Assembly (NCBI GenBank): GCA_905182545.1
Contig: CAJJBY010000008.1
Span: 62,001-126,000, forward strand
DNA: 64,000 nt
Direction: 5' to 3'
Source of the DNA: an uncultured Candidatus Puniceispirillum sp.
GTDB taxonomy: Bacteria; Pseudomonadota; Alphaproteobacteria; Puniceispirillales; Puniceispirillaceae
The notes beneath the pieces were generated by a model. It saw only the letters and a list, made by a program, of their open reading frames with translations, ran no database searches and was not told the origin of the DNA. Of this stretch, positions 19,029 to 28,643 are shown in pieces; positions within the stretch are counted from its first letter, which is position 1, and the number at the start of each line of letters is the position of its first letter. Made by a program: the position numbers and the translations under genes.

Positions 19029-19955
19029 CTATCGGGCAAGGGCTTGCGCTGGCCATTGACTGGCTGACAAGTCAGCGATGGGTAATTCGGTCTGAACCGG
19101 TTTGCCATTGGCCATAATGTTATGATGATAGGCCTGCAATTGACCAAGACCCGCCTGCCAGCCAACCCTGCATTTATGCGGCCTGCCACCACGCGCACGC
19201 TGCAATGTCAAATCCCAGACACTGCGTTGAACCAAGGCAGAATGTGACCATCTGTCAAGATCGGCCGCCGGTTTGATCTGCCAAGCTGTTTCAAATCCAG
19301 CAACCCCAATTGGCGCGCCAAGCAGAAAAGCTGTTGTGCCGCTATCTTCGGCGGCAAGCTGCGCACGTCGTGCCAGCCGCATCCAGTAATCAGCCGATTT
19401 CTGCACCCCATCATATTCCATCACAACCGCGGCCAAGCCTTCGGTTCGCAAAATATCATCAAGCGCGGCCAAACGCCGTGACGGGTTTGGTGTATCAACA
19501 ATCAGCAATCGCGCCGGATCCAGCCCAGCTGCGGCAAGCCCATGCCCATATAACATACCAGCACCATTTCGCTGGCTTGCCGGACACCAGACAATCAGAC
19601 CAGCATCATTTATGGCTGGCGTTTGCCGGTTGCTGGCTTGCTTGGACTTTATCTGCTGCGCGTGATGTTGCAGTACATCAAGAAGCGCCATAGCAAAGCC
19701 GCTTACCGCCCCATGAGCCTGCATCGCACCCGTTAAAAGATGTACCCGCCCAAGCGTCAGACCACCAGCCAATGCCTGATCCAGCGAATCGACACCAAGC
19801 GGCATATAAAGACGCTTATCATAACCATCAGCCACGGCAATTTCTTGCCGAAGGCGGGCAAGGTCATATGTCTTTTTTTCTTTTATAATCTGATTATTAG
19901 ATGCCCTGAAATCAGATGGTTTTACGATTGATATAGGCTGGTTCATCCTTTGCAT
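19029..19955 (-). CDS. imuA: ImuA, RecA/SulA-like translesion synthesis accessory protein
   Basis: First gene of the imuA-imuB-dnaE2 cassette; in relatives it binds RecA and the other Imu proteins. The 308 residues include the RecA-like landmark LPLGVDSLDQALAGGLTLGRVHLL (key: V-D-x-L-D..L-x-G-G-L..G-x-x-H-L-L), followed by AMQAHGAVSGFAMALLDVL, a VWCPASQRNGAG strand and LLIVDTPNPSRRLAALDDIL. A proper Walker A GKT is absent. Two starts are possible, 19955 and 19946; an AGG five bases before 19955 favours it. The alphaproteobacterial LexA box 35 bases upstream indicates SOS control of the whole operon. Confidence 0.85.
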   Translation of the reverse strand: MQRMNQPISIVKPSDFRASNNQIIKEKKTYDLARLRQEIAVADGYDKRLYMPLGVDSLDQALAGGLTLGRVHLLTGAMQAHGAVSGFAMALLDVLQHHAQQIKSKQASNRQTPAINDAGLIVWCPASQRNGAGMLYGHGLAAAGLDPARLLIVDTPNPSRRLAALDDILRTEGLAAVVMEYDGVQKSADYWMRLARRAQLAAEDSGTTAFLLGAPIGVAGFETAWQIKPAADLDRWSHSALVQRSVWDLTLQRARGGRPHKCRVGWQAGLGQLQAYHHNIMANGKPVQTELPIADLSASQWPAQALAR

Positions 19956-19989
19956 TTTGCCTGATTCCTATCATATATATCTGCCTTTT

Positions 19990-20004
19990 GTTCATGTTTT
20001 GTTC
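19990..20004 (-). promoter_or_regulatory. LexA (SOS) box of the imuA operon
   Basis: GTTC-N7-GTTC on the plus strand (GAAC-N7-GAAC on the coding strand) exactly fits the direct-repeat SOS box described for Alphaproteobacteria. It sits 35 bases before the imuA start. A TTGACT -35-like hexamer lies upstream on the coding strand (20029 to 20024), so the box would overlap the -10 area. An adjoining inverted GTTC-N7-GAAC (20001-20015) shares one half-site. Confidence 0.85.
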
Positions 20005-20046
20005 TATTTTAGAACCATGCCGAAGTCAAGATTTTCCATCTTTTAA

Positions 20047-20091
20047 GATCGATAGGATATCGGGCAAGATCGACAGAATATCGGGCAGATC
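20047..20091. repeat. Two-unit imperfect tandem repeat
   Basis: Two units of 21 and 20 bases (GATCGATAGGATATCGGGCAA and GATCGACAGAATATCGGGCA, each shown separately) followed by the start of a third GATC. It lies between imuA's promoter region and the amidohydrolase stop. Function unknown. Confidence 0.6.
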
Positions 20092-20129
20092 AACCCGCAA
20101 CGCCCGCTGCCAAAAGACAAATTAAAGGG

Positions 20130-21299
20130 TTATTTCGGCAATTCGCTTTCAACCAGCCGCGCCCAATAGCTGGCACCGGTGGCAAGAACATCATCGTTAA
20201 AATCATAACGATCATTATGCAGCATCGCCCCATTCTTGGCAGGCCCTGCCCCCAGCCAGATATAGGATCCGGGCTTTTCGGCAAGCATATAGGCAAAATC
20301 TTCAGCCCCCATTGATGGCTGCAGATCGGTGATGATATTGTCTGCACCAAGGACATTGGCAGCAACGTCAACAGCACGCGCCGATTCTTCGGCATGATTG
20401 ACCGTTGGCGGATAGCCTGGCTGCCAATCAATTTCAATCTCGCAATCATAGGCTTTGGCTGTTGCCATAGCGATTTCATGGATTGAATCTTCAAGAAACT
20501 TGCGAACATCAGGCGAAAATGACCGCGCTGTACCGCCAAGCCGCGCCGAACCCGGAATAACATTAAAGGCACTTCCCGACTCGAAAATCGTAACCGACAC
20601 AACCGCCGGTTCAAGCGCCGCAACACGACGTGAAACAATGGATTGCAATGATTGCACAATAGCCGCCCCACACGGAATCGGATCAATGGCAAGATCAGGA
20701 ATTGCTGCATGCCCCCCAGATCCGGTGATGCGCATTTCAAAAAAATCTGCCGCTGCCATACAGGCACCGCTATGAACGCCAATTTTTCCAACATCCATGC
20801 CGGGCCAATTATGCATCCCCCAAACGGTTTTCATGTCAAACTGATCAAACAGCCCATCCTTGATCATCGCTTCGCCGCCATTGCCGCCTTCTTCGGCTGG
20901 CTGAAAGATGAAATAGACAGTGCCGTCGAAATTACGCGTTTCCGCGAGATATTGCGCCGCGCCAAGAAGCATCGTGCTATGCCCGTCATGCCCACAAGCA
21001 TGCATCCGCCCTGGTGTTTTGGACACATGGGCAAATTCGTTTATTTCCTGCATTGGCAGCGCGTCCATATCGGCCCGCAATCCGATTGCCGAAGTGCCAT
21101 TGCCGGTGCCGCGCAAAACCCCAACAACGCCAGTTTTGCCCATGCCACGATGAATCTCGATGCCAAATGACTGCAATTTTGCGGCAATGAAATCAGATGT
21201 CCAGACCTCTTCATAGCTTGTTTCAGGATGCTGGTGCAGCAGATGCCGCCATGCCTTCATATCCTGTTCACGATCTGCAATCGAATTTATCACCGCCAT
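20130..21299 (-). CDS. M20 family amidohydrolase (hippurate hydrolase-like)
   Basis: Metal-dependent amidohydrolase of the M20D group (HipO/AbgB/IAA-amino-acid hydrolase-like), cytoplasmic. The 389 residues show the first metal motif region GLRADMDALPM, MHACGHDGHSTMLLGAA, the catalytic glutamates in FQPAEEGGNGGEAMI, the dimerisation lid with SGGHAAIPDLAIDPI, and the late MGAEDFAYMLAEKPGSYIWLG. These residues are all intact, so activity on N-acyl amino acids or similar amides is likely, but the substrate cannot be read from the sequence. It is divergent from soxB across a 348-base gap and not obviously part of the sarcosine pathway. Confidence 0.9.
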   Translation of the reverse strand: MAVINSIADREQDMKAWRHLLHQHPETSYEEVWTSDFIAAKLQSFGIEIHRGMGKTGVVGVLRGTGNGTSAIGLRADMDALPMQEINEFAHVSKTPGRMHACGHDGHSTMLLGAAQYLAETRNFDGTVYFIFQPAEEGGNGGEAMIKDGLFDQFDMKTVWGMHNWPGMDVGKIGVHSGACMAAADFFEMRITGSGGHAAIPDLAIDPIPCGAAIVQSLQSIVSRRVAALEPAVVSVTIFESGSAFNVIPGSARLGGTARSFSPDVRKFLEDSIHEIAMATAKAYDCEIEIDWQPGYPPTVNHAEESARAVDVAANVLGADNIITDLQPSMGAEDFAYMLAEKPGSYIWLGAGPAKNGAMLHNDRYDFNDDVLATGASYWARLVESELPK

Positions 21300-21647
21300 G
21301 ATGATTGTCCTAACCTGTCATATCTATGCAAAAACAACCCGATCTGAATATTTGATTTCGAACCGGAAATCATGTTGCTAACAGTGCCGCAATTCAGCCC
21401 CCAAGGTCAAGTAATGCGCTTGGCTAATACAGCGCAAATGACGCTGGTGGTTGGCGGCATAATGCCTCAATTGACATTCGGCGCAATAACAGCCTAAAAC
21501 CGATTCTATCATGTCGATTAAAACATACCCAATGTCGTTGATAGGCTAGGGATTTTTCGGCAAATGCGCAGCATGTCAAGGCAAAGCCGATTGCAGCATT
21601 TACGCTATCGCTATGATGGCTTTTAAAGAGTTTGAAGGGTGGGTTAG
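21300..21647 (+). other. Divergent intergenic region between the M20 gene and soxB
   Basis: No gene is supported. On the plus strand a TTGACA at 21471-21476 followed after 17-18 bases by CTAAAA/TAAAAC (about 21494-21500) is a plausible promoter for soxBDAG, giving a leader of about 140 bases. No riboswitch fold or clear operator was recognised. Confidence 0.4.
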
Positions 21648-22946
21648 ATGGCACAAAATCATCCAGATCGCGGTCAACGCGGATTGCCGGGCGGCACCCC
21701 GCGCTATTCGGCATTTGCGCTTGCCAAAAAGGCGATGAATTATCATCAGGACTGGCAACGCGCATGGCGCGACCCCGAACCAAAAGCCGAATATGACGCG
21801 GTGATTATCGGCGGCGGCGGGCATGGGCTTGCCACGGCTTATTATCTTGCAGCGGTTCATGGCCTGACCAATATTGCGGTGATTGAAAAAGGCTGGATTG
21901 GCGGCGGCAATACCGGCCGTAACACCACCATCATCCGGTCAAATTATCTTTGGGACGAATCTGCCGCCATTTACGAACATTCGATGAAGCTGTGGGAAGG
22001 CATGTCGCAGGATTTGAATTTCAACGTCATGTTTAGCCAGCGCGGGGTTTTGACCATTGCGCATAGCGAACATGAATTACGCGAAATGTCACGGCGCGTT
22101 CATGCGATCCGGTTAAACGGCATTGATTCAGAAATTCTTGGCCCCGCAGAAATCAAAAAATTCGTTCCAACAATCAATATCGATCAGTCAATCCGCTATC
22201 CGGTTATGGGCGGCTTTTTGCAGCGGCGCGGCGGCACAGCACGCCATGATGCGGTGGCCTGGGGCTATGCGCGCGCGGCAGATGATTTAGGGGTCGATAT
22301 CATCCAGAAATGTGAAGTCACCGGATTGCGCCGCCAAGGCCGCAAGATCATTGGCGTTGAAACCAGCCGCGGTTTTATCAAAACCAAAAAAGTTGGTTGC
22401 GTTGTGGCCGGTCATTCAAGCGTTGTTGCGGCAATGGCCGGTATCCGCCTGCCAATTGCCAGCCGCCCATTACAGGCACTGGTGTCGGAACCGATTAAAC
22501 CGATCCTTGATACGGTGATCATGTCGAATGCGGTTCATATGTATATCAGCCAGTCTGACAAGGGCGAGATGGTTCTTGGTGCCGGTGTTGATAAATATAA
22601 TTCCTACGCGCAACGGGGCTCATTTCCCGTGCCGGAACATATGCTTGCCGCCGCGGTTGAGCTGTTTCCAGTATTATCGCGCTTGCGGATGCTTCGCCAT
22701 TGGGGCGGCATTGTTGACACCTGTCCCGATGCATCACCAATCATTTCCAAAACCGATATTGAAGGCCTGTATTTTGATTGCGGTTGGGGTACTGGCGGCT
22801 TTAAAGCAACACCCGGATCAGGGCATGTTTTTGCCGATCTGATCGCCAATGACCGGCCCAATAAAATTGCCGCGCCCTATAGTTTGGATCGGTTCCGTAC
22901 CGGCCTGCTGATTGATGAACATGGCGCCGCTGGCGTGGCGCATTAA
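21648..22946 (+). CDS. soxB: Sarcosine oxidase subunit beta
   Basis: FAD/FMN subunit of heterotetrameric sarcosine oxidase, which demethylates sarcosine to glycine and passes the methyl carbon to tetrahydrofolate. The 432 residues begin with [20 protein letters not shown], then the Rossmann dinucleotide motif [17 protein letters not shown] (about residues 52-68), the hallmark [20 protein letters not shown], and [13 protein letters not shown] near residue 200 where the covalent flavin histidine is expected. C-terminal [17 protein letters not shown] closes the FAD domain. It heads the operon soxBDAG in the canonical order with soxD 21 bases downstream. Confidence 0.95.
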   Translation: MAQNHPDRGQRGLPGGTPRYSAFALAKKAMNYHQDWQRAWRDPEPKAEYDAVIIGGGGHGLATAYYLAAVHGLTNIAVIEKGWIGGGNTGRNTTIIRSNYLWDESAAIYEHSMKLWEGMSQDLNFNVMFSQRGVLTIAHSEHELREMSRRVHAIRLNGIDSEILGPAEIKKFVPTINIDQSIRYPVMGGFLQRRGGTARHDAVAWGYARAADDLGVDIIQKCEVTGLRRQGRKIIGVETSRGFIKTKKVGCVVAGHSSVVAAMAGIRLPIASRPLQALVSEPIKPILDTVIMSNAVHMYISQSDKGEMVLGAGVDKYNSYAQRGSFPVPEHMLAAAVELFPVLSRLRMLRHWGGIVDTCPDASPIISKTDIEGLYFDCGWGTGGFKATPGSGHVFADLIANDRPNKIAAPYSLDRFRTGLLIDEHGAAGVAH

Positions 22947-22967
22947 GACGGGTTCAAGGAGAGTATT

Positions 22968-23336
22968 ATGTTGATCATCACTTGCCCATTTTGTGGCCCT
23001 CGTGACGAAGTTGAATTTGCCTGTGGCGGCGAAGCCCATGTTGCGCGCCCCCTTGCCGATAATAAAATTTCGGATGCCGATTTTGCCGATTATCTATTCA
23101 TGCGAGACAATCCAAAAGGTCTATTTCTCGAGCGGTGGCGGCACAGCGCCGGATGCCGGCGCTGGTTTAATGTGGCACGCGATACGGTAAGCAATGAAAT
23201 TGTCGAAATTTACCTGATGGGAAGTCTGCCGGTAAAAACCGCCGCAAAAACTACCTATAAAACAAGCTGGCGGCGCGACACAGCGGCCGAAAAAGCCGCC
23301 ACGCCATCACGCAGCAAAGCCGGAGGATCAAAATAA
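22968..23336 (+). CDS. soxD: Sarcosine oxidase subunit delta
   Basis: Small zinc-containing subunit of heterotetrameric sarcosine oxidase. The 122 residues have the N-terminal zinc knuckle CPFCGPRDEVEFACGGE, the core RPLADNKISDADFADYLFMRDNPKG, and the CRRWFNVARDTVSNEI segment carrying a further cysteine. The C-terminal 35 residues are a basic, low-complexity tail. Its TAA overlaps the first base of soxA's ATG (position 23336), indicating coupled translation. The length is slightly above the typical 90-100 because of the tail. Confidence 0.93.
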   Translation: MLIITCPFCGPRDEVEFACGGEAHVARPLADNKISDADFADYLFMRDNPKGLFLERWRHSAGCRRWFNVARDTVSNEIVEIYLMGSLPVKTAAKTTYKTSWRRDTAAEKAATPSRSKAGGSK

Positions 23337-26300
23337 TGGTATCTCGTTCCGCCGCATCTGGCAGCCCACACTCCAAACCCCAGCGCGCAGTCGCAAGAAT
23401 CGACAAAAACGCGCCTGTTAATTTCACCTTTGATGGCCGCAGCTATCGTGGCTTTGCTGGTGACACGCTGGCATCGGCATTGCTTGCCAATAATGTTCAT
23501 CTTGTTGGTCGCTCATTCAAATATCACCGGCCACGCGGCATTATGGCAGCGGGCTCCGAAGAACCAAACGCGCTGATCCGGCTTGGCAAAGGCGCTTATG
23601 CCGAACCTAATTTGCGCGCAACTCAGATTGAAATTTTTGAGGGACTTTATGCCGAAAGCCAGAACCGCACCCCGTCTTTGAAATTTGACATTGGTGCCAT
23701 TAATTCGGTTCTCGACCGGTTTTTCCCAGCAGGGTTTTATTACAAAACCTTTATGTGGCCAGCATCAATGTGGATGCGCTACGAACATGTCATTCGGCAC
23801 GCCGCCGGCCTTGGCAAGGTTGCTGATGATCATAATGACCCTGACCGCTATGAAAAAACCCACGCGCATTGCGATATTCTTGTTGCTGGCGGTGGCGCAA
23901 CCGGCCTGATGGCAGCGCTGCAAGCGGCAAAAAGTGGTGCCCGTGTGATTCTGGCTGATGAGCAGAATGAATTTGGCGGTTGGCTGCTTGGCGAAGCCGA
24001 TATCATGATTGGCGATGTTTCGGCGTTCAACTGGATCAGCGATATTGTGGCCGAATTAGCCGCCATGCCGAATGTAACCTTGCTTCCCCGAACCACGGTT
24101 TTTGGCTATCTGGATCATAATTACCTGACCTTGAATGAGCGCGTAACCGACCATCTGCCATCACGCCCAGCGCATCTGCCACGCCAACGTTTGTGGAAAA
24201 TCCGCGCAAAACAGGTGATCATTGCGCAAGGTGCCCATGAACGGCCATTGGTTTTTGCAGGCAATGACCTTCCCGGTGTTATGCTTGCCGGTGCGGTTCG
24301 CACCTATATCAACCGCTATGGCGTTTGTCCGGGACAACGCACCATCGTTGTTTGCAATAATGATGACGCCTATCGCACCGCGCTTGATCTTCATCATGCT
24401 GGCGCGCTTGTCGTAGTTACCGATCTTCGGGCAAATGCAACCGGCCCGCTGATGCGTGCAGTTCGCGATGCTGGTATCAAAATTCTGCAAGGCCATGCCA
24501 TCATTGCCGCCTATGGCAATCACCGCGTTGCACGGGTTGAGATTGCGCCTGTTAATGACAGTGTTACCGAAATCACTGGCGATATTGATCATCATGATTG
24601 TGACCTGATTGCCATGTCGGGCGGTTTGTCACCTGCGGTTCATCTTCATTCACAAGCCCGCGGCAAATTACAATGGGATGATGCGAAATTATGTTTCCGC
24701 CCATCGGCGACACATGAGCCAAGCTTTAACATTGGTGCTTGTAATGGCAGTTTTGACCTTGCTGCTGGTTTGAAAGAGGCGGTTCGCGCTGGCACCAAAG
24801 CCGCAACAGCAACCGGCCATAAAACAACCGCGCTTGATACGCCTGATGTGCAAAGCCCTAAACAAAGCTGGCGTCCGCTTGCCGCATGGAAAATTCCAAA
24901 TGGTCATGCCGCCGGACGCGGGCCAAAAGCCTTTGTCGATTTCCAGAATGATGTCACCGCAAGTGATGTGTCGCTTGCGGCGCGCGAAGGATATCAGTCG
25001 GTCGAGCATCTCAAACGCTATACCACCACCGGCATGGGAACCGATCAGGGCAAAACATCCAATATCAACGCCTTGGCCATTCTTGCCAATGCGCTTGGCA
25101 ATGAAATTCCGGCGGTTGGCACAACCACTTTCCGGATGCCCTACACCCCGTCAAATATTGGTGCCATCGCTGGTCGCGATATTGGCGATCTTTTTGATCC
25201 GGTTCGCCTGACTCGCATGGATGATTGGCATCGTGCGCATGTTGCGACCTTTGAACATGTTGGGCAATGGATGCGCGCTTGGTATTACCCACAAAATGGC
25301 GAAACCATGCAACAAGCGGTCAATCGTGAAGTCAAGGCAGCGCGGACAACAGCCGGATTACTTGACGCCTCAACGCTTGGCAAAATTGATATTCGCGGGC
25401 GGGATGTGGCTGAATTTCTAAACCGCCTTTATACCAATGCGTGGAGCAAGCTTGGTATCGGTAAATGCCGCTATGGCCTGATGCTGAAAGATGATGGCAT
25501 GGTCATGGATGATGGCGTAACCACCCGCATTGGCGAAAATCATTTCCACATGACCACAACCACCGGCGGTGCCGCTGGGGTTTTGGATTGGATGGAAGAA
25601 TGGCTGCAAACCGAATGGCCTGATCTTGAGGTTTATCTGACGTCGGTAACTGAGCAATGGGCGGTTGCCACATTATCAGGGCCGAATGCTGGCAAGATTT
25701 TGCAAGATGCCGGTATCGATTTTGACCTTTCACCAGCCGAATTTCCTTTCATGTCGATGAAGGAAGGCCATATTGGCGGGCTGGCAGCGCGCATTTTCCG
25801 CATTTCATTTACCGGCGAGCTATCTTACGAAATCAATGTGGCAGCGCGTCATGGATTGGCATTATGGACCCGCCTGATGGCCGCAGGCAAAGCGCATGGC
25901 ATCACCCCTTATGGTACTGAGGCAATGCATGTTCTTCGCGCCGAAAAGGGCTTTATCATTGTTGGACAGGAAACCGATGGATCGGTAACGCCGCATGATC
26001 TTGGCATGGATTGGATTGTCTCAAAAACCAAACCTGATTTCATTGGCAAGCGGGCGCTGGCGCGTCACACCATGGAATATGATGATCGCAAACAGCTTGT
26101 TGGATTGCTGTGCAGCGACCCGTCAACAGTGATCCCTGAGGGCGCGCATGCGGTTCTTGATCCGAACCAGCCTTTACCAATGAAGATGCTTGGACAGGTA
26201 ACATCATCCTATTTTTCACCAAATTGCGGACGCTCAATTGCCATGGCCATGTTAAAAGGCGGCCATGCGCTAAAGGGACAAACGGTTTTCTTCCCCATGC

Positions 26301-26377
26301 TTGACGGTTCGGTTTTGAAAGCCGAAATCGTCGATACGGCATTTTTTGATCCAAAGGGAGCGCGCATCAATGGCTAA
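23336..26377 (+). CDS. soxA: Sarcosine oxidase subunit alpha
   Basis: Large subunit (1,013 residues) binding NAD and tetrahydrofolate. Domain order: N-terminal ferredoxin-like (Fer2_4) region with VNFTFDGRSYRGFAGDTLASAL and RPRGIMAAGSEEPNALI; a pyridine-nucleotide domain starting CDILVAGGGATGLMAALQAA; a central FAD/NAD region with VIIAQGAHERPLVFAGNDLPG; then a GcvT-like aminomethyltransferase half (about residues 640-1013) with RTTAGLLDASTLGKIDIRG and RISFTGELSYEINVAARHG. The GcvT part converts the released methylene group to 5,10-methylene-THF. It overlaps soxD by one base and soxG by eight, so the four genes form one coupled operon. Full length, no disruption. Confidence 0.95.
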   Translation: MVSRSAASGSPHSKPQRAVARIDKNAPVNFTFDGRSYRGFAGDTLASALLANNVHLVGRSFKYHRPRGIMAAGSEEPNALIRLGKGAYAEPNLRATQIEIFEGLYAESQNRTPSLKFDIGAINSVLDRFFPAGFYYKTFMWPASMWMRYEHVIRHAAGLGKVADDHNDPDRYEKTHAHCDILVAGGGATGLMAALQAAKSGARVILADEQNEFGGWLLGEADIMIGDVSAFNWISDIVAELAAMPNVTLLPRTTVFGYLDHNYLTLNERVTDHLPSRPAHLPRQRLWKIRAKQVIIAQGAHERPLVFAGNDLPGVMLAGAVRTYINRYGVCPGQRTIVVCNNDDAYRTALDLHHAGALVVVTDLRANATGPLMRAVRDAGIKILQGHAIIAAYGNHRVARVEIAPVNDSVTEITGDIDHHDCDLIAMSGGLSPAVHLHSQARGKLQWDDAKLCFRPSATHEPSFNIGACNGSFDLAAGLKEAVRAGTKAATATGHKTTALDTPDVQSPKQSWRPLAAWKIPNGHAAGRGPKAFVDFQNDVTASDVSLAAREGYQSVEHLKRYTTTGMGTDQGKTSNINALAILANALGNEIPAVGTTTFRMPYTPSNIGAIAGRDIGDLFDPVRLTRMDDWHRAHVATFEHVGQWMRAWYYPQNGETMQQAVNREVKAARTTAGLLDASTLGKIDIRGRDVAEFLNRLYTNAWSKLGIGKCRYGLMLKDDGMVMDDGVTTRIGENHFHMTTTTGGAAGVLDWMEEWLQTEWPDLEVYLTSVTEQWAVATLSGPNAGKILQDAGIDFDLSPAEFPFMSMKEGHIGGLAARIFRISFTGELSYEINVAARHGLALWTRLMAAGKAHGITPYGTEAMHVLRAEKGFIIVGQETDGSVTPHDLGMDWIVSKTKPDFIGKRALARHTMEYDDRKQLVGLLCSDPSTVIPEGAHAVLDPNQPLPMKMLGQVTSSYFSPNCGRSIAMAMLKGGHALKGQTVFFPMLDGSVLKAEIVDTAFFDPKGARING

Positions 26378-26984
26378 TTTATCAAGCAGCAGACCAGATT
26401 TTTCCGGCCAGACAGCCCTTTCTGGCCTTGCTAGCAACACAAGTGCCAATCCTGATGGTGGTGCGATTGGCCTTGTTTTTGGTGAGATGGCGCATCTTGG
26501 CAAACTGAATCTGCGTGGCCAAAACGACCTTGCCAAAACGGTAAAGGTGATCACCGGCTGCACATTTCCGCCAAAGGCCAACCGGTTTCAATCGGCGGGC
26601 GACCGCCATGTGGTATGGCTTGGACCCGATGAATATCTGTTATTATGCGAGGCTGGCAAAGAACAAGAGCTGCAAGACAGCCTGAATAGGATGATCCCGT
26701 CACCGCATTTCGCCATCACCGATGTCAGCGATAGCCTATGTGCGCTATCGCTTCGTGGGCCTGCGGTTCGTGCTGTTCTGGCCAAAGGTTGCGGGCTTGA
26801 TCTGCATCCAAAGAAATTCGCCGCTGGCCAATCAGCCCAAAGCCTACTGGCACTATCTGCGGTGACATTGATGGCTGTCGCAGATGATGCCTTTATTCTG
26901 ATTTGTCGCACCAGCTTCGCCCCTTATGTTCAACGCTGGCTTGCCGATGCTGCTTTGGAATATGGCTATCAATATATTGCCTAG
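26370..26984 (+). CDS. soxG: Sarcosine oxidase subunit gamma
   Basis: Fourth subunit of heterotetrameric sarcosine oxidase, a GcvT-related small protein of 204 residues. Recognisable parts are LNLRGQNDLAKTVKVITGCTFP, the ending of the first lobe VVWLGPDEYLLL, DVSDSLCALSLRGPAVRAVLAKGC, and the C-terminal FILICRTSFAPYVQRWLADAA. The ATG at 26370 lies inside soxA's last codons (8-base overlap), consistent with translational coupling. It converges with the MttB-like gene 72 bases downstream; no terminator with a T-run was seen in that gap. Confidence 0.92.
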   Translation: MANLSSSRPDFSGQTALSGLASNTSANPDGGAIGLVFGEMAHLGKLNLRGQNDLAKTVKVITGCTFPPKANRFQSAGDRHVVWLGPDEYLLLCEAGKEQELQDSLNRMIPSPHFAITDVSDSLCALSLRGPAVRAVLAKGCGLDLHPKKFAAGQSAQSLLALSAVTLMAVADDAFILICRTSFAPYVQRWLADAALEYGYQYIA

Positions 26985-27056
26985 GCTGCAGGCACATCAG
27001 TGACCGCAAACCTAAGTCGCATGAGATTACCAGCCGCATGAAACGCCCCAAAGATT

Positions 27057-28610
27057 TTAATAATCAGTATCGGGCAATTCTTCCATGCGTTTGTCGATAA
27101 AGGCAAGCAAGGCTTCGTCAATCGCCGGATCAATTGCCGGTGCTTCATAGGCAGCCAACATCTCACCAGCGCGTTTGCACGCGCGGGCGCTGCTCTCAAC
27201 ACTGCCTTCAGATGACCATTGCTCGAATGTTGTGTTATCAGCCATTTGTGACCGCCAAAACGCATCTTCAAAATTGGCCTGCGTATGCGCCGACCCCAGA
27301 AAATGCTGACCAGGCCCAGTTTCGCGAAGCGCGTCCATGGCCTGACTATTTTCCGACAGATCAATGCCATTGACCAGTTTTGGCATCATTGTCAATTGAT
27401 CGGCATCAAGCAGCAATTTGGCATAATCGGCAACCAAGCCACCTTCCATCCAGCCCGCCGAATGCAACACAAAATTCGTGCCGCCCATGATTGTTGGCAA
27501 AATCGTATGAGTCGATTCATAAGCTGCCTGCGCATCAGCCGTTTTGGAACCAGTCAATGATCCGCCTGACCGGAACGGCACGCCTAAACGACGCGCCAGC
27601 TTGGCACAGCCATAAAGCACCTTTGCCGGTTCGGGCGTGCCAAAGGTTGGCGCGCCTGTTTGCATTGACATCGAGCTTGCAAAACTGCCGAAAATAACCG
27701 GCGCTCCCGGATTAACCGCCTGCGCAAAGGCAATGCCACTCATCGCTTCAGCAAGCGTTTGTGCCAAGGTACCGGCAACCGATACTGGCGACATCGCGCC
27801 AGCAAGGATAAAGGGCGAAATGATGGTTGCCTGATTATTGCGGGCATAGACTTTCAATGCCCCAAGCATGGTGTCATCCCATGTCATTGGTGAATTGGCA
27901 TTGATCAGACTTGTCAGCACCGTGTTATTGGCAACAAATTCATCGCCAAACAGGATTTTTGACATATCAATCGTGTCTTGCGCACGGCTTGGCGCGGTAA
28001 CCGACCCCATATAGGGCTTGTCGGAAAAACGCTGATGCGCATAGACCATTTCGAGGTGACGTTTGGTCACTGGCAAATCAACTGGCTCGCAAATCGTGCC
28101 GCCCGAATGATGCAAGCCCGGATGCATATAGGCCAGCTTTACCAGATTGCGGAAATCTTCCATCGTCGCATAGCGGCGTTCATTATTAAGATCACGCACA
28201 AAGGGCGGGCCATAGACCGGCGCAAAAACCGTATTCATCCCCCCAATTTCAACTGAACGTTCGGGATTGCGGGCATGCTGGGTATAGCCAGATGGCGCGG
28301 TCGAACAAAGCTGGCGGGCAAGGCCACGCGGGAAATGCACACGCTCGCCTTGAACATCGCAACCAACATCACGCAAAATCGTCAAGGCTTCGGGATCATC
28401 ACGAAAATCAATGCCAATTTCCTCAAGAATCGTTTCGGCATTATTTTCAATAATCTCGGCGCCTTCATCGCTTAGAATATCAACAGGGGCTATCTTGCGA
28501 GTAATGAATGGTGCGGCGGCCTGCTGATTGCCTGGAGATCTGGCGCTGCGGCGCGCATCGCGCCCGCCACCACGGCGATTACGGCGATCTGGTGTGTTTG
28601 TGTCAGTCAT
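27057..28610 (-). CDS. Trimethylamine methyltransferase (MttB) superfamily protein, non-pyrrolysine type
   Basis: Member of the MttB superfamily, whose non-pyrrolysine branch includes glycine betaine:corrinoid methyltransferases. The 517-residue frame is uninterrupted with no in-frame amber codon, so it does not use pyrrolysine. After a basic, disordered 35-residue N-terminus (rich in R, G and N) come EIIENNAETILEEIGIDFR, GYTQHARNPERSVEIGG, MHPGLHHSGGTICEP, KPYMGSVTAPSRAQDTIDM, GAPVIFGSFASSMSMQTGAP and a TIM-barrel C-terminus with LHSAGWMEGGLVADY. It follows the DMGDH-like gene by 33 bases on the same strand. A substrate such as glycine betaine is inferred from that neighbour and from the corrinoid operon at 51-56.7 kb; trimethylamine itself is less likely without pyrrolysine. 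Confidence 0.87.
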   Translation of the reverse strand: MTDTNTPDRRNRRGGGRDARRSARSPGNQQAAAPFITRKIAPVDILSDEGAEIIENNAETILEEIGIDFRDDPEALTILRDVGCDVQGERVHFPRGLARQLCSTAPSGYTQHARNPERSVEIGGMNTVFAPVYGPPFVRDLNNERRYATMEDFRNLVKLAYMHPGLHHSGGTICEPVDLPVTKRHLEMVYAHQRFSDKPYMGSVTAPSRAQDTIDMSKILFGDEFVANNTVLTSLINANSPMTWDDTMLGALKVYARNNQATIISPFILAGAMSPVSVAGTLAQTLAEAMSGIAFAQAVNPGAPVIFGSFASSMSMQTGAPTFGTPEPAKVLYGCAKLARRLGVPFRSGGSLTGSKTADAQAAYESTHTILPTIMGGTNFVLHSAGWMEGGLVADYAKLLLDADQLTMMPKLVNGIDLSENSQAMDALRETGPGQHFLGSAHTQANFEDAFWRSQMADNTTFEQWSSEGSVESSARACKRAGEMLAAYEAPAIDPAIDEALLAFIDKRMEELPDTDY

Positions 28611-28643
28611 TTAATAAATCCTCATAATCAGTCAATTCGGCGG

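Noticed and set aside
21300-21647. Glycine riboswitch in front of soxBDAG
   Set aside because: The paired glycine-aptamer core was not found in this region.
27057-28610. Pyrrolysine-containing trimethylamine methyltransferase
   Set aside because: The 517-codon frame contains no in-frame TAG, so it belongs to the non-pyrrolysine branch.
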